64,000 nucleotides of DNA, taken from DATKHR01 sp036557365 (lineage in GTDB: Bacteria > Acidobacteriota > Vicinamibacteria > Vicinamibacterales > CAVVIG01). Under the pieces are notes generated by a model that saw only the letters and a program-made list of their open reading frames with translations, was not told the DNA's origin and did no database searches. Positions 42,409-52,209 of the stretch are shown here, in pieces. Position 1 is the stretch's first letter, and every line of letters starts with the position of its first letter. The position numbers and the translations under genes were made by a program. The stretch is from positions 1-64,000 of the forward strand of contig DATBHR010000087.1 in NCBI GenBank assembly GCA_036557365.1. Direction: 5' to 3'.

Positions 42409-43883
42409 GAGTCGCGTTCGCCGCCGCGTTCCTGATTCTGGCGCCCGCGACGACCATCGGCGTCATTCACGGTTCGTCGGCGGCCGCGCGAGGATCGAGC
42501 GCGAGTAAGGTCGCCTTCGACGTCGCGCCGAAGACGATCCGCGTCGGCATCACGCGTTCGGGCGGCGGCTACGACGTCCGGACGATGAACCTCGAGGAGT
42601 ACGTTGCCGGCGTCCTCGTCGGCGAGGCGGCCCGAGACAGCAGTCCCGCGGCGCTGCAGGCGCTCGCGATCACGATCCGCACGTTCGCGCTCGCGAATAT
42701 CAATCGCCACCGCGCCGACGGATTCGACATGTGCGACCAGACGCACTGTCAGGTGCTGCGTCGCGCCAGCCAGGCGAGTGCCGCGGCTGCCGAGGCCACG
42801 GCCGGTCGCGTCCTTTTGTACAAGGGCGCGCCGGCGTCCGTGTTCTACACCGCGTCGTGCGGGGGACACACCGAGCGGCCGTCCGCCGTCTGGCCCGGTG
42901 CGGACGACTCGCCGTTCCTGCCGTCGCGCGAGGACGACGCGTGCGAAGGGCAGCCGGCGTGGTCGACGGAGCTGGCGTCCGAGGATCTGCTGCGCGCGCT
43001 CAAAGCCGGCGGGTATCGCGGACGCGATCTGCGCGACCTGCGCGTTGCAGGGCGCAACGATTCCGGGCGCGTGACTCGACTGCGGCTCGACGGCCTCGAA
43101 CCCGATCAAATCTCTGGTCAGGATCTCCGGACGGTCGTCGGCCGTACGCTCGGGTGGCAGTTCATCAAGAGCACGTCGTTCGATCTGCAGCGGACGTCGT
43201 CGGGCTTCAGGTTCTCGGGCCGCGGCTCCGGCCACGGCGTCGGCCTGTGCGTCATCGGTTCCGCGCGCCTCGGCGCGAAGGGACGCACGCCGGCGGAGAT
43301 CCTCGCGCGCTACTTTCCCGGCCTGGAGATTTCGTCGGGGCCCGTGATGTCTGCTCCCGTTCGGACGGTCGATACCGGCATCGTGATTTCGCTGCCTGCC
43401 GGCGACGAAGGCGAACGCGACGTGATCCGCAGTCTGGCGGCGCGGTCGTCTGCGAAGCTCGCGGAGCAGACCGGCGTCACGGCGCCGGCGAGAATGGTGC
43501 TTCGCTTCCATCCGACGGTGGACAGCTACCAGCGCGCGACATCGCAGCCATGGTTCACGGCCTCCGCGACCGTTCGCGACGAGATGCACTTCGCGCCGCT
43601 GACGGTGCTGCGCGATCGCGGCGTGCTCGAAGAGACGGTGCGCCACGAGATGGCGCACCTGATGATCGATCCGATTCTTGCGAACCGGCCGCTGTGGGTC
43701 CGGGAAGGAGCCGCCGCCTACTTCGCGGGCGAGAAGAGCGCGGAGCTGCGCGGGTCGTGCCCGACCGACGACGAGCTCCGAAATCCTGTCTCGCCGGGCG
43801 CACTCCGGACCGCGTACGCGCGCGCGACGGCGTGCTTCGCGCGTCAGCTGGCCGCGGGCCGGAAGTGGACCGAGATCAAATAG
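42405..43883 (+). CDS. SpoIID/LytB-domain protein fused to an HExxH metallopeptidase domain
   Basis: A 492-residue exported protein. Start TTG at 42405 overlaps the hydrolase stop (TTGA). After a signal peptide (about 1-16) comes a SpoIID domain (about 40-320; MNLEEYVAGVLVGEA, LQALAITIRTFA, YTASCGGHTE, GRGSGHGVGLC), known for cutting or binding peptidoglycan glycan strands. The C-terminal part (about 340-492) holds RHEMAHLMID with His414, Glu415 and His418 and a Glu434 in WVREGAAAYF, a gluzincin-type zinc site. The two activities in one chain suggest a cell-wall remodelling enzyme; the fusion is not one I know as standard. Confidence 0.8.
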   Translation: MRVAFAAAFLILAPATTIGVIHGSSAAARGSSASKVAFDVAPKTIRVGITRSGGGYDVRTMNLEEYVAGVLVGEAARDSSPAALQALAITIRTFALANINRHRADGFDMCDQTHCQVLRRASQASAAAAEATAGRVLLYKGAPASVFYTASCGGHTERPSAVWPGADDSPFLPSREDDACEGQPAWSTELASEDLLRALKAGGYRGRDLRDLRVAGRNDSGRVTRLRLDGLEPDQISGQDLRTVVGRTLGWQFIKSTSFDLQRTSSGFRFSGRGSGHGVGLCVIGSARLGAKGRTPAEILARYFPGLEISSGPVMSAPVRTVDTGIVISLPAGDEGERDVIRSLAARSSAKLAEQTGVTAPARMVLRFHPTVDSYQRATSQPWFTASATVRDEMHFAPLTVLRDRGVLEETVRHEMAHLMIDPILANRPLWVREGAAAYFAGEKSAELRGSCPTDDELRNPVSPGALRTAYARATACFARQLAAGRKWTEIK

Positions 43884-45317
43884 CTATTTCGGATCCGGAA
43901 CCACCGGCACGCCGTACACCTTCTTCAGTGCTTCCTGGTACTCCGCGAACAATGCCTTGATCCCGTCGAACTCTTTCTTGACCGCCGCGCGGTACTCGGG
44001 GTGCGTGGCGTAGTCGAAGAGCAGCGCGGTCATCGTCTGGGCATCGACCATGAAGCCGCGATGGCCGACGTCGGTGAGGTTGTCTGCGTCCATTTCGTAC
44101 GTGTGATTGCTCGAGTTCGACGAGTGCGCCGTGATGCTGGCGCCGGGGATGTCGCGTGACACGCTGCCGGTTTCTTCGAAGCCCTGCGGCTTGCCCGGTT
44201 CGGGCAGGACGTTCGTCGCGCCGAACTTCTTCATGTAGGCGAAGCCCAACTCGCCGATGAGCGCCGTGCTGATGCCGTCGACGTCCTTGCCGTAGTGATC
44301 GATCTTCACCTTGGTGCCGGTCGCCAGCGCGGCGGCCTTCGCCGCGTTGTCCACGAACTCGACGACTTGCTGCAGGTACACCTCGTCGGGATAACGGATG
44401 TAGAAGTCAGCCACGGTCCGATCGGGTACGACGTTCGGCGCCGTGCCGCCTTCGAGGATGACGCCCTGGATGCGCGCCTCGGGACGGATGCTGATCCGCA
44501 TGCTGTCGATGTTGCGGAACATATCCATCACGGCCTGCAGCGCGTTCCGTCCGTTCCACGGCGTCATCTGATGCGTCGGCGCTCCGCTGAACGTGTACTT
44601 CGCGCCGACGATGTTCAGGCAGCAGGTGCCGAAGCCGTAGGCCGGCCGCGACGTCGCGTTCACGGCGTGACTCCGCACGATGATGTCCGCCTCGTCGAAG
44701 ACGTGCGCCTGGTGCATCACCGTCTTCGCGTTCGGCGGCATCATCTCTTCGCCCGGCGTCCCGTAGACGATGACGCTGCCCGGGGTGTGCGTCAGCGAGA
44801 GGTACTCGGCGATGGCAATTGCCGCGGCCATGCCGACGGGGCCCTGCGCGCTGTGCTGATCGCCGTGAAACGGACCTTTCGTTCCGCGGAGCGCGTCGTA
44901 CTCGAGGATGACGCCGAGGACCGGCTTGCCCGCGTTCCGCTTGTAGGTGGCGACGAACGCGGTCGGCAGGCCGGCGACGCCAACCTTCACGTCGAAGTTG
45001 TGCTGCGACAGGTAGTCAGTGAGTTTCTGGACCGATCGCTTTTCGTCGAAACCGATCTCGGGATGCGTCGCGATGTCGTCGGCCATCGTGAGCAGTTCCT
45101 TGGACATCAGTTCCTGCGACCGGGCGACGACGCGTTCGCGGGCGTCGTTGCTCGCCGTCAGCTTGGCAATCATGCCCGGTACGTCGAGAGACTGCTCGAG
45201 CGCGCTCATTTTCTTGAGCACGTCGCGTGCGGCTTCTTTTTCGGTCGGCGTGTCCTGGGCGAGCGCGGTGAGAGGAAAGAGGAGGAGTACAGCGAGAACC
45301 GGGAAGGATGTGCGCAT
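43884..45317 (-). CDS. M20-family metallopeptidase, AbgB-like, exported
   Basis: Zinc aminoacylase/carboxypeptidase of 477 residues with a signal peptide (1-21, ending ALAQ). Metal-site sequences typical of M20D are visible: LEYDALRG, the GDQHSAQG segment, YGTPGEEMMPPN with the catalytic Glu, and HQMTPWNGRNALQAVMDMF from the dimerisation domain. AbgB-type proteins split p-aminobenzoyl-glutamate; in exported homologues the substrate may be N-acyl amino acids or dipeptides. The frame stays open upstream to 45725 through repeat DNA, but ATG at 45317 gives the signal peptide. Confidence 0.88.
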   Translation of the reverse strand: MRTSFPVLAVLLLFPLTALAQDTPTEKEAARDVLKKMSALEQSLDVPGMIAKLTASNDARERVVARSQELMSKELLTMADDIATHPEIGFDEKRSVQKLTDYLSQHNFDVKVGVAGLPTAFVATYKRNAGKPVLGVILEYDALRGTKGPFHGDQHSAQGPVGMAAAIAIAEYLSLTHTPGSVIVYGTPGEEMMPPNAKTVMHQAHVFDEADIIVRSHAVNATSRPAYGFGTCCLNIVGAKYTFSGAPTHQMTPWNGRNALQAVMDMFRNIDSMRISIRPEARIQGVILEGGTAPNVVPDRTVADFYIRYPDEVYLQQVVEFVDNAAKAAALATGTKVKIDHYGKDVDGISTALIGELGFAYMKKFGATNVLPEPGKPQGFEETGSVSRDIPGASITAHSSNSSNHTYEMDADNLTDVGHRGFMVDAQTMTALLFDYATHPEYRAAVKKEFDGIKALFAEYQEALKKVYGVPVVPDPK

Positions 45318-45631
45318 GCGGAACTTATAGCACACGAGCGAGAACGGAGAAGACGGAGGGAACGGAGGAAGACCAATCAACGGAGAAACGGAGTAACGGA
45401 GGGGAACGGTTGAAGATTCGACGGACGGCCTGCCTGGCAGGCCGTCCGTCGGTGATCGGATGGATCGCCGGGCGAGCGACGGCCAGTGCTTCGATGCGTC
45501 GTTCGCCCGGCGATCCATCCGATCACCGCACGTCGCTACGCGACGCGTCGAATCTCGCGTCCGTTGCCCTCTGTTGCTCTGTTCCTCTGTTGCGAGGTTG
45601 CCGCTTGCTCCGGCTCTCGTTGCCGCTGCGC
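45318..45631. other. Non-coding, repeat-filled interval
   Basis: About 310 bases between two minus-strand genes hold CGGAG/CAACGG-type repeats, a large branched inverted repeat at 45415-45554, and CTCTGTT repeats at 45557-45595. Open frames cross it on both strands but encode only low-complexity sequence. The M20 promoter is expected at the left end; no clear -10 was found. Confidence 0.6.
45415..45554. repeat. Branched palindromic element (cruciform-type repeat)
   Basis: Outer arms GATTCGACG (45415-45423) and CGTCGAATC (45546-45554) are exact complements. Inside are a 31-base palindrome with 15-bp arms and a 1-base loop (45420-45450), a 32-bp stem matched at 31 positions (45450-45481 with 45497-45528, 15-base loop), and a small CGTCG/CGACG hairpin (45531-45545). 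No protein is encoded. The architecture is that of a non-autonomous palindromic element; it is flanked on both sides by the CTCTGTT/AACGGAG repeats. Confidence 0.75.
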
Positions 45632-47167
45632 CTATGCGCGCCGGCTGATTCCGCACTCCTTGATCTTGTTCAGCAGCGTCTTGTAGCTGACGCCCAGCTG
45701 CTTCGCGGCCCGCCGCCGGTTCCACTGCACGTGCTGCAGCGTGTCCTCGATGATCGCGCGCTCGGCCTTCATCGCGGCAGCCTTGGCGACATCTGCCAGC
45801 CGCGATCCTGCCGGCGCCATCGCGACCGGGACATCCTGCTCCGCCACATCGTCATCGCTGCTTTCAGCGGCGTCGTTCTCGTCCCCGTCTTCGGTGGGAG
45901 AACCGCTCGGCCCGCTGGGTGCGGCAGGCGCCGGCGAGGCGGCCGCCGCGACGCCGACGGCGGCGTATGCCGGGACCGGACGCACCGCCCGCGTCATTTC
46001 GCGGATGACGAGCTGCTCATCCTGCAGGATGACGATCCGCTTGATCATGTTCTCGAGCTCCCGGATGTTTCCCGGCCATTCGTAGGTCTGGAACAGCTGC
46101 TGGAGGTCCGGCGACAGCTGGCGCGACTGGCGGTTGTACCGCCGCGCGTAGCGGTCCATGAAAAATCCGGTGAGGTGCGGAATCTCCGAGCGCCGCTCTC
46201 GAAGTGGCGGCACCGTGACCTCGATGACCTTGAGCCGGTAGTACAAGTCTTCGCGGAACTCGCCGCGTATCATCATCGCTTCGAGGTCGCGGTTCGTGGC
46301 GGCAACGACGCGCACGTCGACGTTGATCGACTTATTGCTGCCCAGTTTCGTGAACTGCGCGTCCTGCAGCACATGCAGCAGCTTGGCCTGAAGTGCGGCC
46401 TTCATCTCGCCGATCTCGTCGAGGAAAATCGTCCCGGTGTCGGCCTGTTCGAATTTGCCGATGCGTGTGGCCGCGGCGCCGGTGAACGCACCCTTCTCGT
46501 GTCCGAACAGTTCGCTTTCGAGCAGCTCGGCGGGAAGCGCGGCGCAATTCACCTTCACGAACGGCCGATCTTTGCGTGGGGACCGCTGGTGGATGGCGCG
46601 TGCGACGAGTTCCTTGCCGACGCCGCTCTCGCCGCGAATCAGCACCGTCACGTCGCTGTCGGAGACCTGTTCGATGACCTGCGCGATCGTGGCCATCTCC
46701 GGGTTGTCGCCCCAGAAGAGGAACGCGCGGTCCTGGTCATCGCTCAGCTGACGCCGAAGCTCGGTGATCTCGGAAACGAGACGCGTTTTTTCGATGGCGC
46801 TCTTGATTGCCGAGTCCAATGCGATTTCGCCGAGCCCTTCCGGGTCGTCCGGCTTGACCACGTAGTCGGCCGCGCCCAACTGGACGGCTTCGACGATCGT
46901 CGATGCCTGCTCGCGGCCCGAGAGCATGATGGCCTGAAGCTCAGGCTTCGCTGCCTTGAGGGCGCGCAGGGTTTCGAGCCCGTTCATGCCGGGCATCATC
47001 ACGTCGAGCAGCGCGACGTCGGGCGCTTCGCCCTGCTTGACCGCTGCCAGCAGCTCGTCGCCGCGCGAATAGGACCGCGTGTCGTAACCGCGCAGCGACA
47101 GAAATGTGCGGAGATAATTCGAAAACGCGGAATCGTCGTCGACGATCGCGACGTAGGGCTTCTTCAA
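45632..47167 (-). CDS. Sigma-54-dependent response regulator, NtrC family
   Basis: A 511-residue transcription activator. Receiver domain (1-120) with VDDDSAF and the phosphoacceptor Asp in DVALLDVMMPGMNG; AAA+ domain (about 150-390) with Walker A GESGVGKE, the sigma-54 contact loop GAFTGA, Walker B GTIFLDEIGEM and the arginine-finger region; and a C-terminal Fis-type helix-turn-helix (RRAAKQLGVSYKTLLNKIKECGI). Between them, about 400-460, is an Ala/Pro-rich then Asp/Glu-rich linker longer than usual. It is downstream of, and likely co-transcribed with, the kinase gene (seven bases apart). Target promoters are unknown. Confidence 0.92.
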   Translation of the reverse strand: MKKPYVAIVDDDSAFSNYLRTFLSLRGYDTRSYSRGDELLAAVKQGEAPDVALLDVMMPGMNGLETLRALKAAKPELQAIMLSGREQASTIVEAVQLGAADYVVKPDDPEGLGEIALDSAIKSAIEKTRLVSEITELRRQLSDDQDRAFLFWGDNPEMATIAQVIEQVSDSDVTVLIRGESGVGKELVARAIHQRSPRKDRPFVKVNCAALPAELLESELFGHEKGAFTGAAATRIGKFEQADTGTIFLDEIGEMKAALQAKLLHVLQDAQFTKLGSNKSINVDVRVVAATNRDLEAMMIRGEFREDLYYRLKVIEVTVPPLRERRSEIPHLTGFFMDRYARRYNRQSRQLSPDLQQLFQTYEWPGNIRELENMIKRIVILQDEQLVIREMTRAVRPVPAYAAVGVAAAASPAPAAPSGPSGSPTEDGDENDAAESSDDDVAEQDVPVAMAPAGSRLADVAKAAAMKAERAIIEDTLQHVQWNRRRAAKQLGVSYKTLLNKIKECGISRRA

Positions 47168-47174
47168 GGGATCG

Positions 47175-47888
47175 CTACTCCGTCAGTGGAAGAGACACGA
47201 TGGCCGCGGTGCGCGCGAGGACATCGTCTGCCTCGGAATCCGCGGTCGCCGCCTGCGGCGACCAGATCTGTCCGCCATGACCTTCGAAGACTCGACGTGC
47301 GAGGGGGAGCGCAAGGCCGACCCCTCCGTGCCGCTCGTTGAATGGGCCGCGCGCACGAGCGTATGCCTCCTGTACGCTGGCCGACTCCGCTACGACTATC
47401 GTCATGCATGCACGTCCATCAAGCGAATCGCGTCGTCGATGGGCCACGACCGTCGCTGGCCCCGCCTTTTCACGGAGAACGGTTCGAAAAACGGCGTCGA
47501 ATGCGTGGCGGAGTCGTGAACGATCGCCGATCATCGGTGCGGCAGCCGAGTCGCCGTCCAGCACCAATCGGACGTCCCGATCCTCGCCCTCATGCACATG
47601 AATGGCCACATCACCGACCAATGCATTCAGATCGATTTGCTGCTGGGCTAACGGCAGGAGGCCGGCGTCGAGTTTGCCGATGTCACTCATTTCGGCGATG
47701 AGCGCGACGAGCCGCGCGCAGGATTTTTCGGCCTCGTCGATCAGCTTCCGCTGGTGGTCCGTCAGCGGCTCTTCCGTATTTCGCTGGAGCATCCGCAGGT
47801 AGCCGCCGACGACGCTCGCCGGGGTCCGCAGTTCGTGAACAGCCAGCGAAAGGAGCTGAGGATAGTTCTCGGAAGTGACCGTGGCCAT
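47175..47888 (-). CDS. Histidine-kinase-like protein with degenerate ATPase domain
   Basis: A 237-residue soluble kinase homologue without membrane or sensory domain. The phosphoacceptor helix is intact (LLSLAVHELRTPASVVGGYLRML; His near residue 18). The ATP-binding half is poor: the N box (RLRHAFDAVFRTVL) lacks the canonical Asn residues and the DXGXG box is missing (VAESASVQEAYAR), while only GVGLALPLARRVFEGHGGQIW recalls the G2 box. It may be a phosphotransfer or phosphatase partner of the adjacent NtrC-type regulator rather than an active kinase. ATG at 47888 gives the normal H-box position. Confidence 0.75.
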   Translation of the reverse strand: MATVTSENYPQLLSLAVHELRTPASVVGGYLRMLQRNTEEPLTDHQRKLIDEAEKSCARLVALIAEMSDIGKLDAGLLPLAQQQIDLNALVGDVAIHVHEGEDRDVRLVLDGDSAAAPMIGDRSRLRHAFDAVFRTVLREKAGPATVVAHRRRDSLDGRACMTIVVAESASVQEAYARARGPFNERHGGVGLALPLARRVFEGHGGQIWSPQAATADSEADDVLARTAAIVSLPLTE

Positions 47889-48043
47889 GCCCGCTACGGT
47901 CGAGCGTAGCACAGGAATTTGTCCGAATTGGCGCGAACTGACCTCGTCTGACACAATCCAGCCGCTGTCCCGCGTCGTATCTATAATGGTGAGTGAGGGT
48001 CGGTTATGGGCGCTGCCGGCCGGTCTTTCAATGGCTGAGATAT

Positions 48044-49009
<966 letters not shown>

Positions 49010-49696
49010 TTGTGGACGATCCGTCTGCTGAAGCCCGTGGTCTTCGTGGCCGCGCTGGGCCCCGCGGCCTGGCTGGTCTGGGCTGCGCTCACCAATAACC
49101 TCAGCGCGAACCCGCTCAGCGACATCACCAACGAAACGGGCGTCTGGACGCTCCGGTTCGTCTGCATCACGCTCGCGATCACACCGCTTCGCCGGCTGAC
49201 CGGCTGGAACCTCCTCATCCGGTTCCGCCGCATGACGGGGCTGTACGCGTTCTTCTACGGAACGCTTCACTTTCTCACCTACGTCATCGTCGACCGCTTC
49301 GCAGGCCTCGACTTTCCCGACGGCTTCGTCGCCTGGTCAACGGTGACGAACCTCGCGCATTCGGTCGGCGAGGACATCTACAAGCGCCCCTTCATCACGA
49401 TCGGTTTCACCGCGTGGCTGACGATGGTGCCTCTGGCGTTGACGTCGACGGCCGGAATGATCCGCCGACTTGGCGGACGGCGGTGGAACGTGCTGCACCG
49501 CCTCATCTATGCGACGGCGATCGCCGGCGTCATTCACTATTGGTGGCTGGTGAAGGCCGATGTCAGCCGTCCGCGGACCTACGCGGTGGTGGTGGCAATT
49601 CTGCTCGGCGCTCGTCTCTATTGGACGATTCGGAAAGGACGTCGCGGCGCCCCCGCGGTCCAGCGCGCACCACAGCCTACTACCGAACGAGCGTGA
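49010..49696 (+). CDS. msrQ: Haem-binding membrane subunit MsrQ
   Basis: Six-helix inner-membrane haem b protein of 228 residues that passes electrons from the quinone pool or a flavin reductase to MsrP. Haem-ligand histidines are visible in FYGTLHFLTYV, VLHRLIYATAIAGVIHYWW and neighbouring helices. The start is TTG at 49010, adjacent to the msrP stop; no better start is nearby. The C-terminal end overlaps the convergent 5'-nucleotidase gene by 17 bases. Together with msrP it forms a complete MsrPQ system. Confidence 0.92.
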   Translation: MWTIRLLKPVVFVAALGPAAWLVWAALTNNLSANPLSDITNETGVWTLRFVCITLAITPLRRLTGWNLLIRFRRMTGLYAFFYGTLHFLTYVIVDRFAGLDFPDGFVAWSTVTNLAHSVGEDIYKRPFITIGFTAWLTMVPLALTSTAGMIRRLGGRRWNVLHRLIYATAIAGVIHYWWLVKADVSRPRTYAVVVAILLGARLYWTIRKGRRGAPAVQRAPQPTTERA

Positions 49697-51233
49697 TTCG
49701 TCCTTCGACCTTCGGCTCGATCGGCGTGTGGCCGCTCACGTATTCCTCGAGCGCGGAGACGATGAGGTCGCCGGCCTCCGGGCTGACGAGCACGGGCAGG
49801 CCCGCGAACATCGAGTAGCCGTCGCCGCCTTTCAGCACGAAATCGGGAATCGCAATCGAGTAGCTCTTTGCGGGATCGAGCGGTTCGCCGTTCACCTTGA
49901 CGTCGCGCACGCGATTGCCGGGCCTTGCGTTCACGTCCACCGTCAGCGTCAAACCTGAGACCTGCGGGAACTGCCCTGCCGCCGCCGGCAGTCGTGACAC
50001 GCCGGCGTTGAGTACCTGGAGCAGGCGCGCGCCCGTCAACTCGACTTTGCAGACGACGTTTCCAAACGGGTGCATCGCAAGCAGCGTGCGGCGCTTGAGC
50101 GGTCCGGCGGGATAGACACGATCGCCGCGGATTGATCCCGAGTTCACCATCGCGATATCGGCGTCGACGTTCGCGCGCAGCATGTCCGCGAACAGGTTGC
50201 CGATGGGCTGTTCTGCGGTGCGAAGATGAATGGACTGCGCGTCCAGCGGCACGCGCGATTCGCCGACGACGGCGTCGAGTTCGACGGCGAGCTTGGCTTC
50301 GTACTCGGCGATGACGTTGGCGGTGTTCGGTTCGTCCGGGAGCTCCTCGGTAATTGGAAGGAGTTCGTAGAACCGGTCCGGCGGTCGTCCAGGACGCTTG
50401 GTGACGTCGAGGCGGGCGACCCAGCGCGCATCCGATCCTGCCTTGCTGATCAGCGCGTGGCCGACGGTGGCCGTAATCGGAAAGTGCTCGTGGCCGCCGA
50501 TGACGAGATCGATCTCCGGAAAACGCTCGACGAGGCGCCGGTCGTCGCTGAAGGGAAGATGCGTGACCGCGACAATCAGCTGCGCCCCGGCCGACCGCAG
50601 CATCGGCAGGTAACGGGCGGCAGCCGCGAACGGATCGATCAGATCGGTGTGCGTCAGCTTGTCGCGGCTGATTTCGCCGGTGACGAGACAGAGGCCGATG
50701 AAGCCGACGTTGAGATTCCCGAACTTCTTGATGACGTACGGCGCGGCGCCGCCGATCGGCTTGTGCGTCCGCCGATCCACGACGTTCGAGACCACCCACT
50801 GCCAGTTCGCTTCCTTCATCCGCTCGATGAGCTCGTCGTCGCCGAAGTCGAGCTCGTGATTGCCCAGCGTCGCGAGGTCGAGGCCTGCGGCGTTGAGCGC
50901 CGCAACCATCTGCGCGCCCTTGAAGACGCTCGACGCGATAGACGGGGACAAGAAGTCGCCGGCGAGGACCATGAACGGCGTCCGTCCCTGGTCTTTGAGC
51001 CGCTTCTTGAGCGTGGCGACACGGGCAAGACCGCCAGCGCCGTCGATCGGAACGGTCGAGTAGACGTCGTTGATTTGAAGAAATGTGACCGCTGCGCCGG
51101 CGCGCGGCGCACCGGACTCTTCCTTCTGCGCGTGCAGCACCGGATGCAGCGCCGCGATCGACACGAGGATCGCGGGCAGAAGGGCCGCGGCGACGCGCGA
51201 AGGGGTCACGCGGGTCAGACGACGCCGAGCCAT
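49680..51233 (-). CDS. 5'-nucleotidase/UshA-family metallophosphoesterase, exported
   Basis: A 517-residue exported enzyme releasing phosphate from nucleotides or related esters. After a signal peptide (about 1-36), the metal site shows QINDVYST (Tyr where NDVHG usually has His), AGDFLSPS, LGNHELDFGD, THLPFSDD and GGHEHF; the C-terminal 5'-nucleotidase domain has NSGSIRGD and PDFVLKGGDGYSMF. The His-to-Tyr change also occurs in a known sub-branch, so the enzyme may still be active. The start lies within the end of the dehydratase gene (19-base overlap), so the three minus-strand genes form one operon. Confidence 0.88.
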   Translation of the reverse strand: MARRRLTRVTPSRVAAALLPAILVSIAALHPVLHAQKEESGAPRAGAAVTFLQINDVYSTVPIDGAGGLARVATLKKRLKDQGRTPFMVLAGDFLSPSIASSVFKGAQMVAALNAAGLDLATLGNHELDFGDDELIERMKEANWQWVVSNVVDRRTHKPIGGAAPYVIKKFGNLNVGFIGLCLVTGEISRDKLTHTDLIDPFAAAARYLPMLRSAGAQLIVAVTHLPFSDDRRLVERFPEIDLVIGGHEHFPITATVGHALISKAGSDARWVARLDVTKRPGRPPDRFYELLPITEELPDEPNTANVIAEYEAKLAVELDAVVGESRVPLDAQSIHLRTAEQPIGNLFADMLRANVDADIAMVNSGSIRGDRVYPAGPLKRRTLLAMHPFGNVVCKVELTGARLLQVLNAGVSRLPAAAGQFPQVSGLTLTVDVNARPGNRVRDVKVNGEPLDPAKSYSIAIPDFVLKGGDGYSMFAGLPVLVSPEAGDLIVSALEEYVSGHTPIEPKVEGRITLVR

Positions 51234-52189
51234 CGACCGATTTGGGCGATCTCGACGTTCCCGCCGCTCAGGATGATGCCGACGCGCTTGCCGCGCAGCG
51301 GGATCGATCCGCTGAGCGCGGCGGCGGCGCCGAGCGCGCCCGTCGGCTCGACGACCAGCTTGAGCCGCTCCCAGAGGTGAAACATCGTACGGAGCAGGGA
51401 CGGGTCTTCAACGGTCGTCATGTCGCTGACGTTCTGCATGACGAGCGGAAAGGTGAGCGTGCCGAGCGACGATGTCCGGGCCCCATCGGCGACGGTCTTC
51501 GGATTCGCCACCGTCTGCAGCGTCTTCGTCCGGAACGAGCGCGTCGCATCGTCGCCTGCGGCGGGCTCGACGCCGATGACGTGCGTTGCCGGCGACATCG
51601 CGGCCGAGGCGAGCGCACTGCCCGAGAGCAGACCGCCGCCGCCGCACGGTACGAAGAGCAGATCGAGCGGGCCGACGTCTTCGAAGAGCTCGCGGGCCGC
51701 GGTGCCCTGGCCAGCGATGATGTGCGGATGATCGTACGGCGGCACGAGCGTCAGGCCACGATCGCGGGCGAGCGTGCGTCCGATGGCTTCGCGGTCCTCC
51801 CGATCCCGATCGTAGAGGACGATTTCGCCGCCGTACGCCTCCGTCGCAGCGCGCTTGACCGCGGGCGCATCGGAAGGCATCACGATGACGCGCGGCACCT
51901 CGAGAATCTGTCCGGCGAGCGCGATGGCCTGCGCGTGATTCCCCGACGAGAACGTCACGACGCCGCGCCGACGTTCATCGTCGGACAGCCGTGACAGCGC
52001 GTTGTAGGCGCCGCGGAACTTGAATGCGCCCGCGCGCTGCAAGTTTTCGCACTTGAAGAAAATCGATCCGCCGGCTTCCTCGTCGATGAGCCGCGAGGTG
52101 GCGACAGGCGTTCGGTGCGCGACGCCCGCAATCTGCGCGGCGGCGCGTTCGATATCGGCAAACGTCGGAAGGGCAGTCTGCGTGGTCAT
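51215..52189 (-). CDS. PLP-dependent threonine/serine dehydratase or racemase
   Basis: Fold-type II PLP enzyme of 324 residues. The Schiff-base Lys lies in RAGAFKFRGAYNA (about residue 58), the phosphate-binding loop is PCGGGGLLSG, and SSGNHAQAIA is the substrate loop; there is no C-terminal ACT domain, so it is a catabolic TdcB- or serine-racemase-like form. It converts threonine or serine to a ketoacid and ammonia, or racemises serine. ATG at 52189 is chosen over an upstream extension without similarity. It lies 20 bases after the metallo-beta-lactamase-fold gene. Confidence 0.88.
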   Translation of the reverse strand: MTTQTALPTFADIERAAAQIAGVAHRTPVATSRLIDEEAGGSIFFKCENLQRAGAFKFRGAYNALSRLSDDERRRGVVTFSSGNHAQAIALAGQILEVPRVIVMPSDAPAVKRAATEAYGGEIVLYDRDREDREAIGRTLARDRGLTLVPPYDHPHIIAGQGTAARELFEDVGPLDLLFVPCGGGGLLSGSALASAAMSPATHVIGVEPAAGDDATRSFRTKTLQTVANPKTVADGARTSSLGTLTFPLVMQNVSDMTTVEDPSLLRTMFHLWERLKLVVEPTGALGAAAALSGSIPLRGKRVGIILSGGNVEIAQIGRWLGVV

Positions 52190-52209
52190 GAACGTGTGGG
52201 TCGATCCTG

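Noticed and set aside
45308..47341. Plus-strand frame of 677 codons over the NtrC-type regulator
   Set aside because: Starts in repeat DNA and runs antisense to a fully recognisable regulator; no domain of its own.
47982..47987. TATAAT as msrP promoter
   Set aside because: It lies 57 bases before the chosen start and has no -35 partner at normal spacing; possible, but not supported enough to list.
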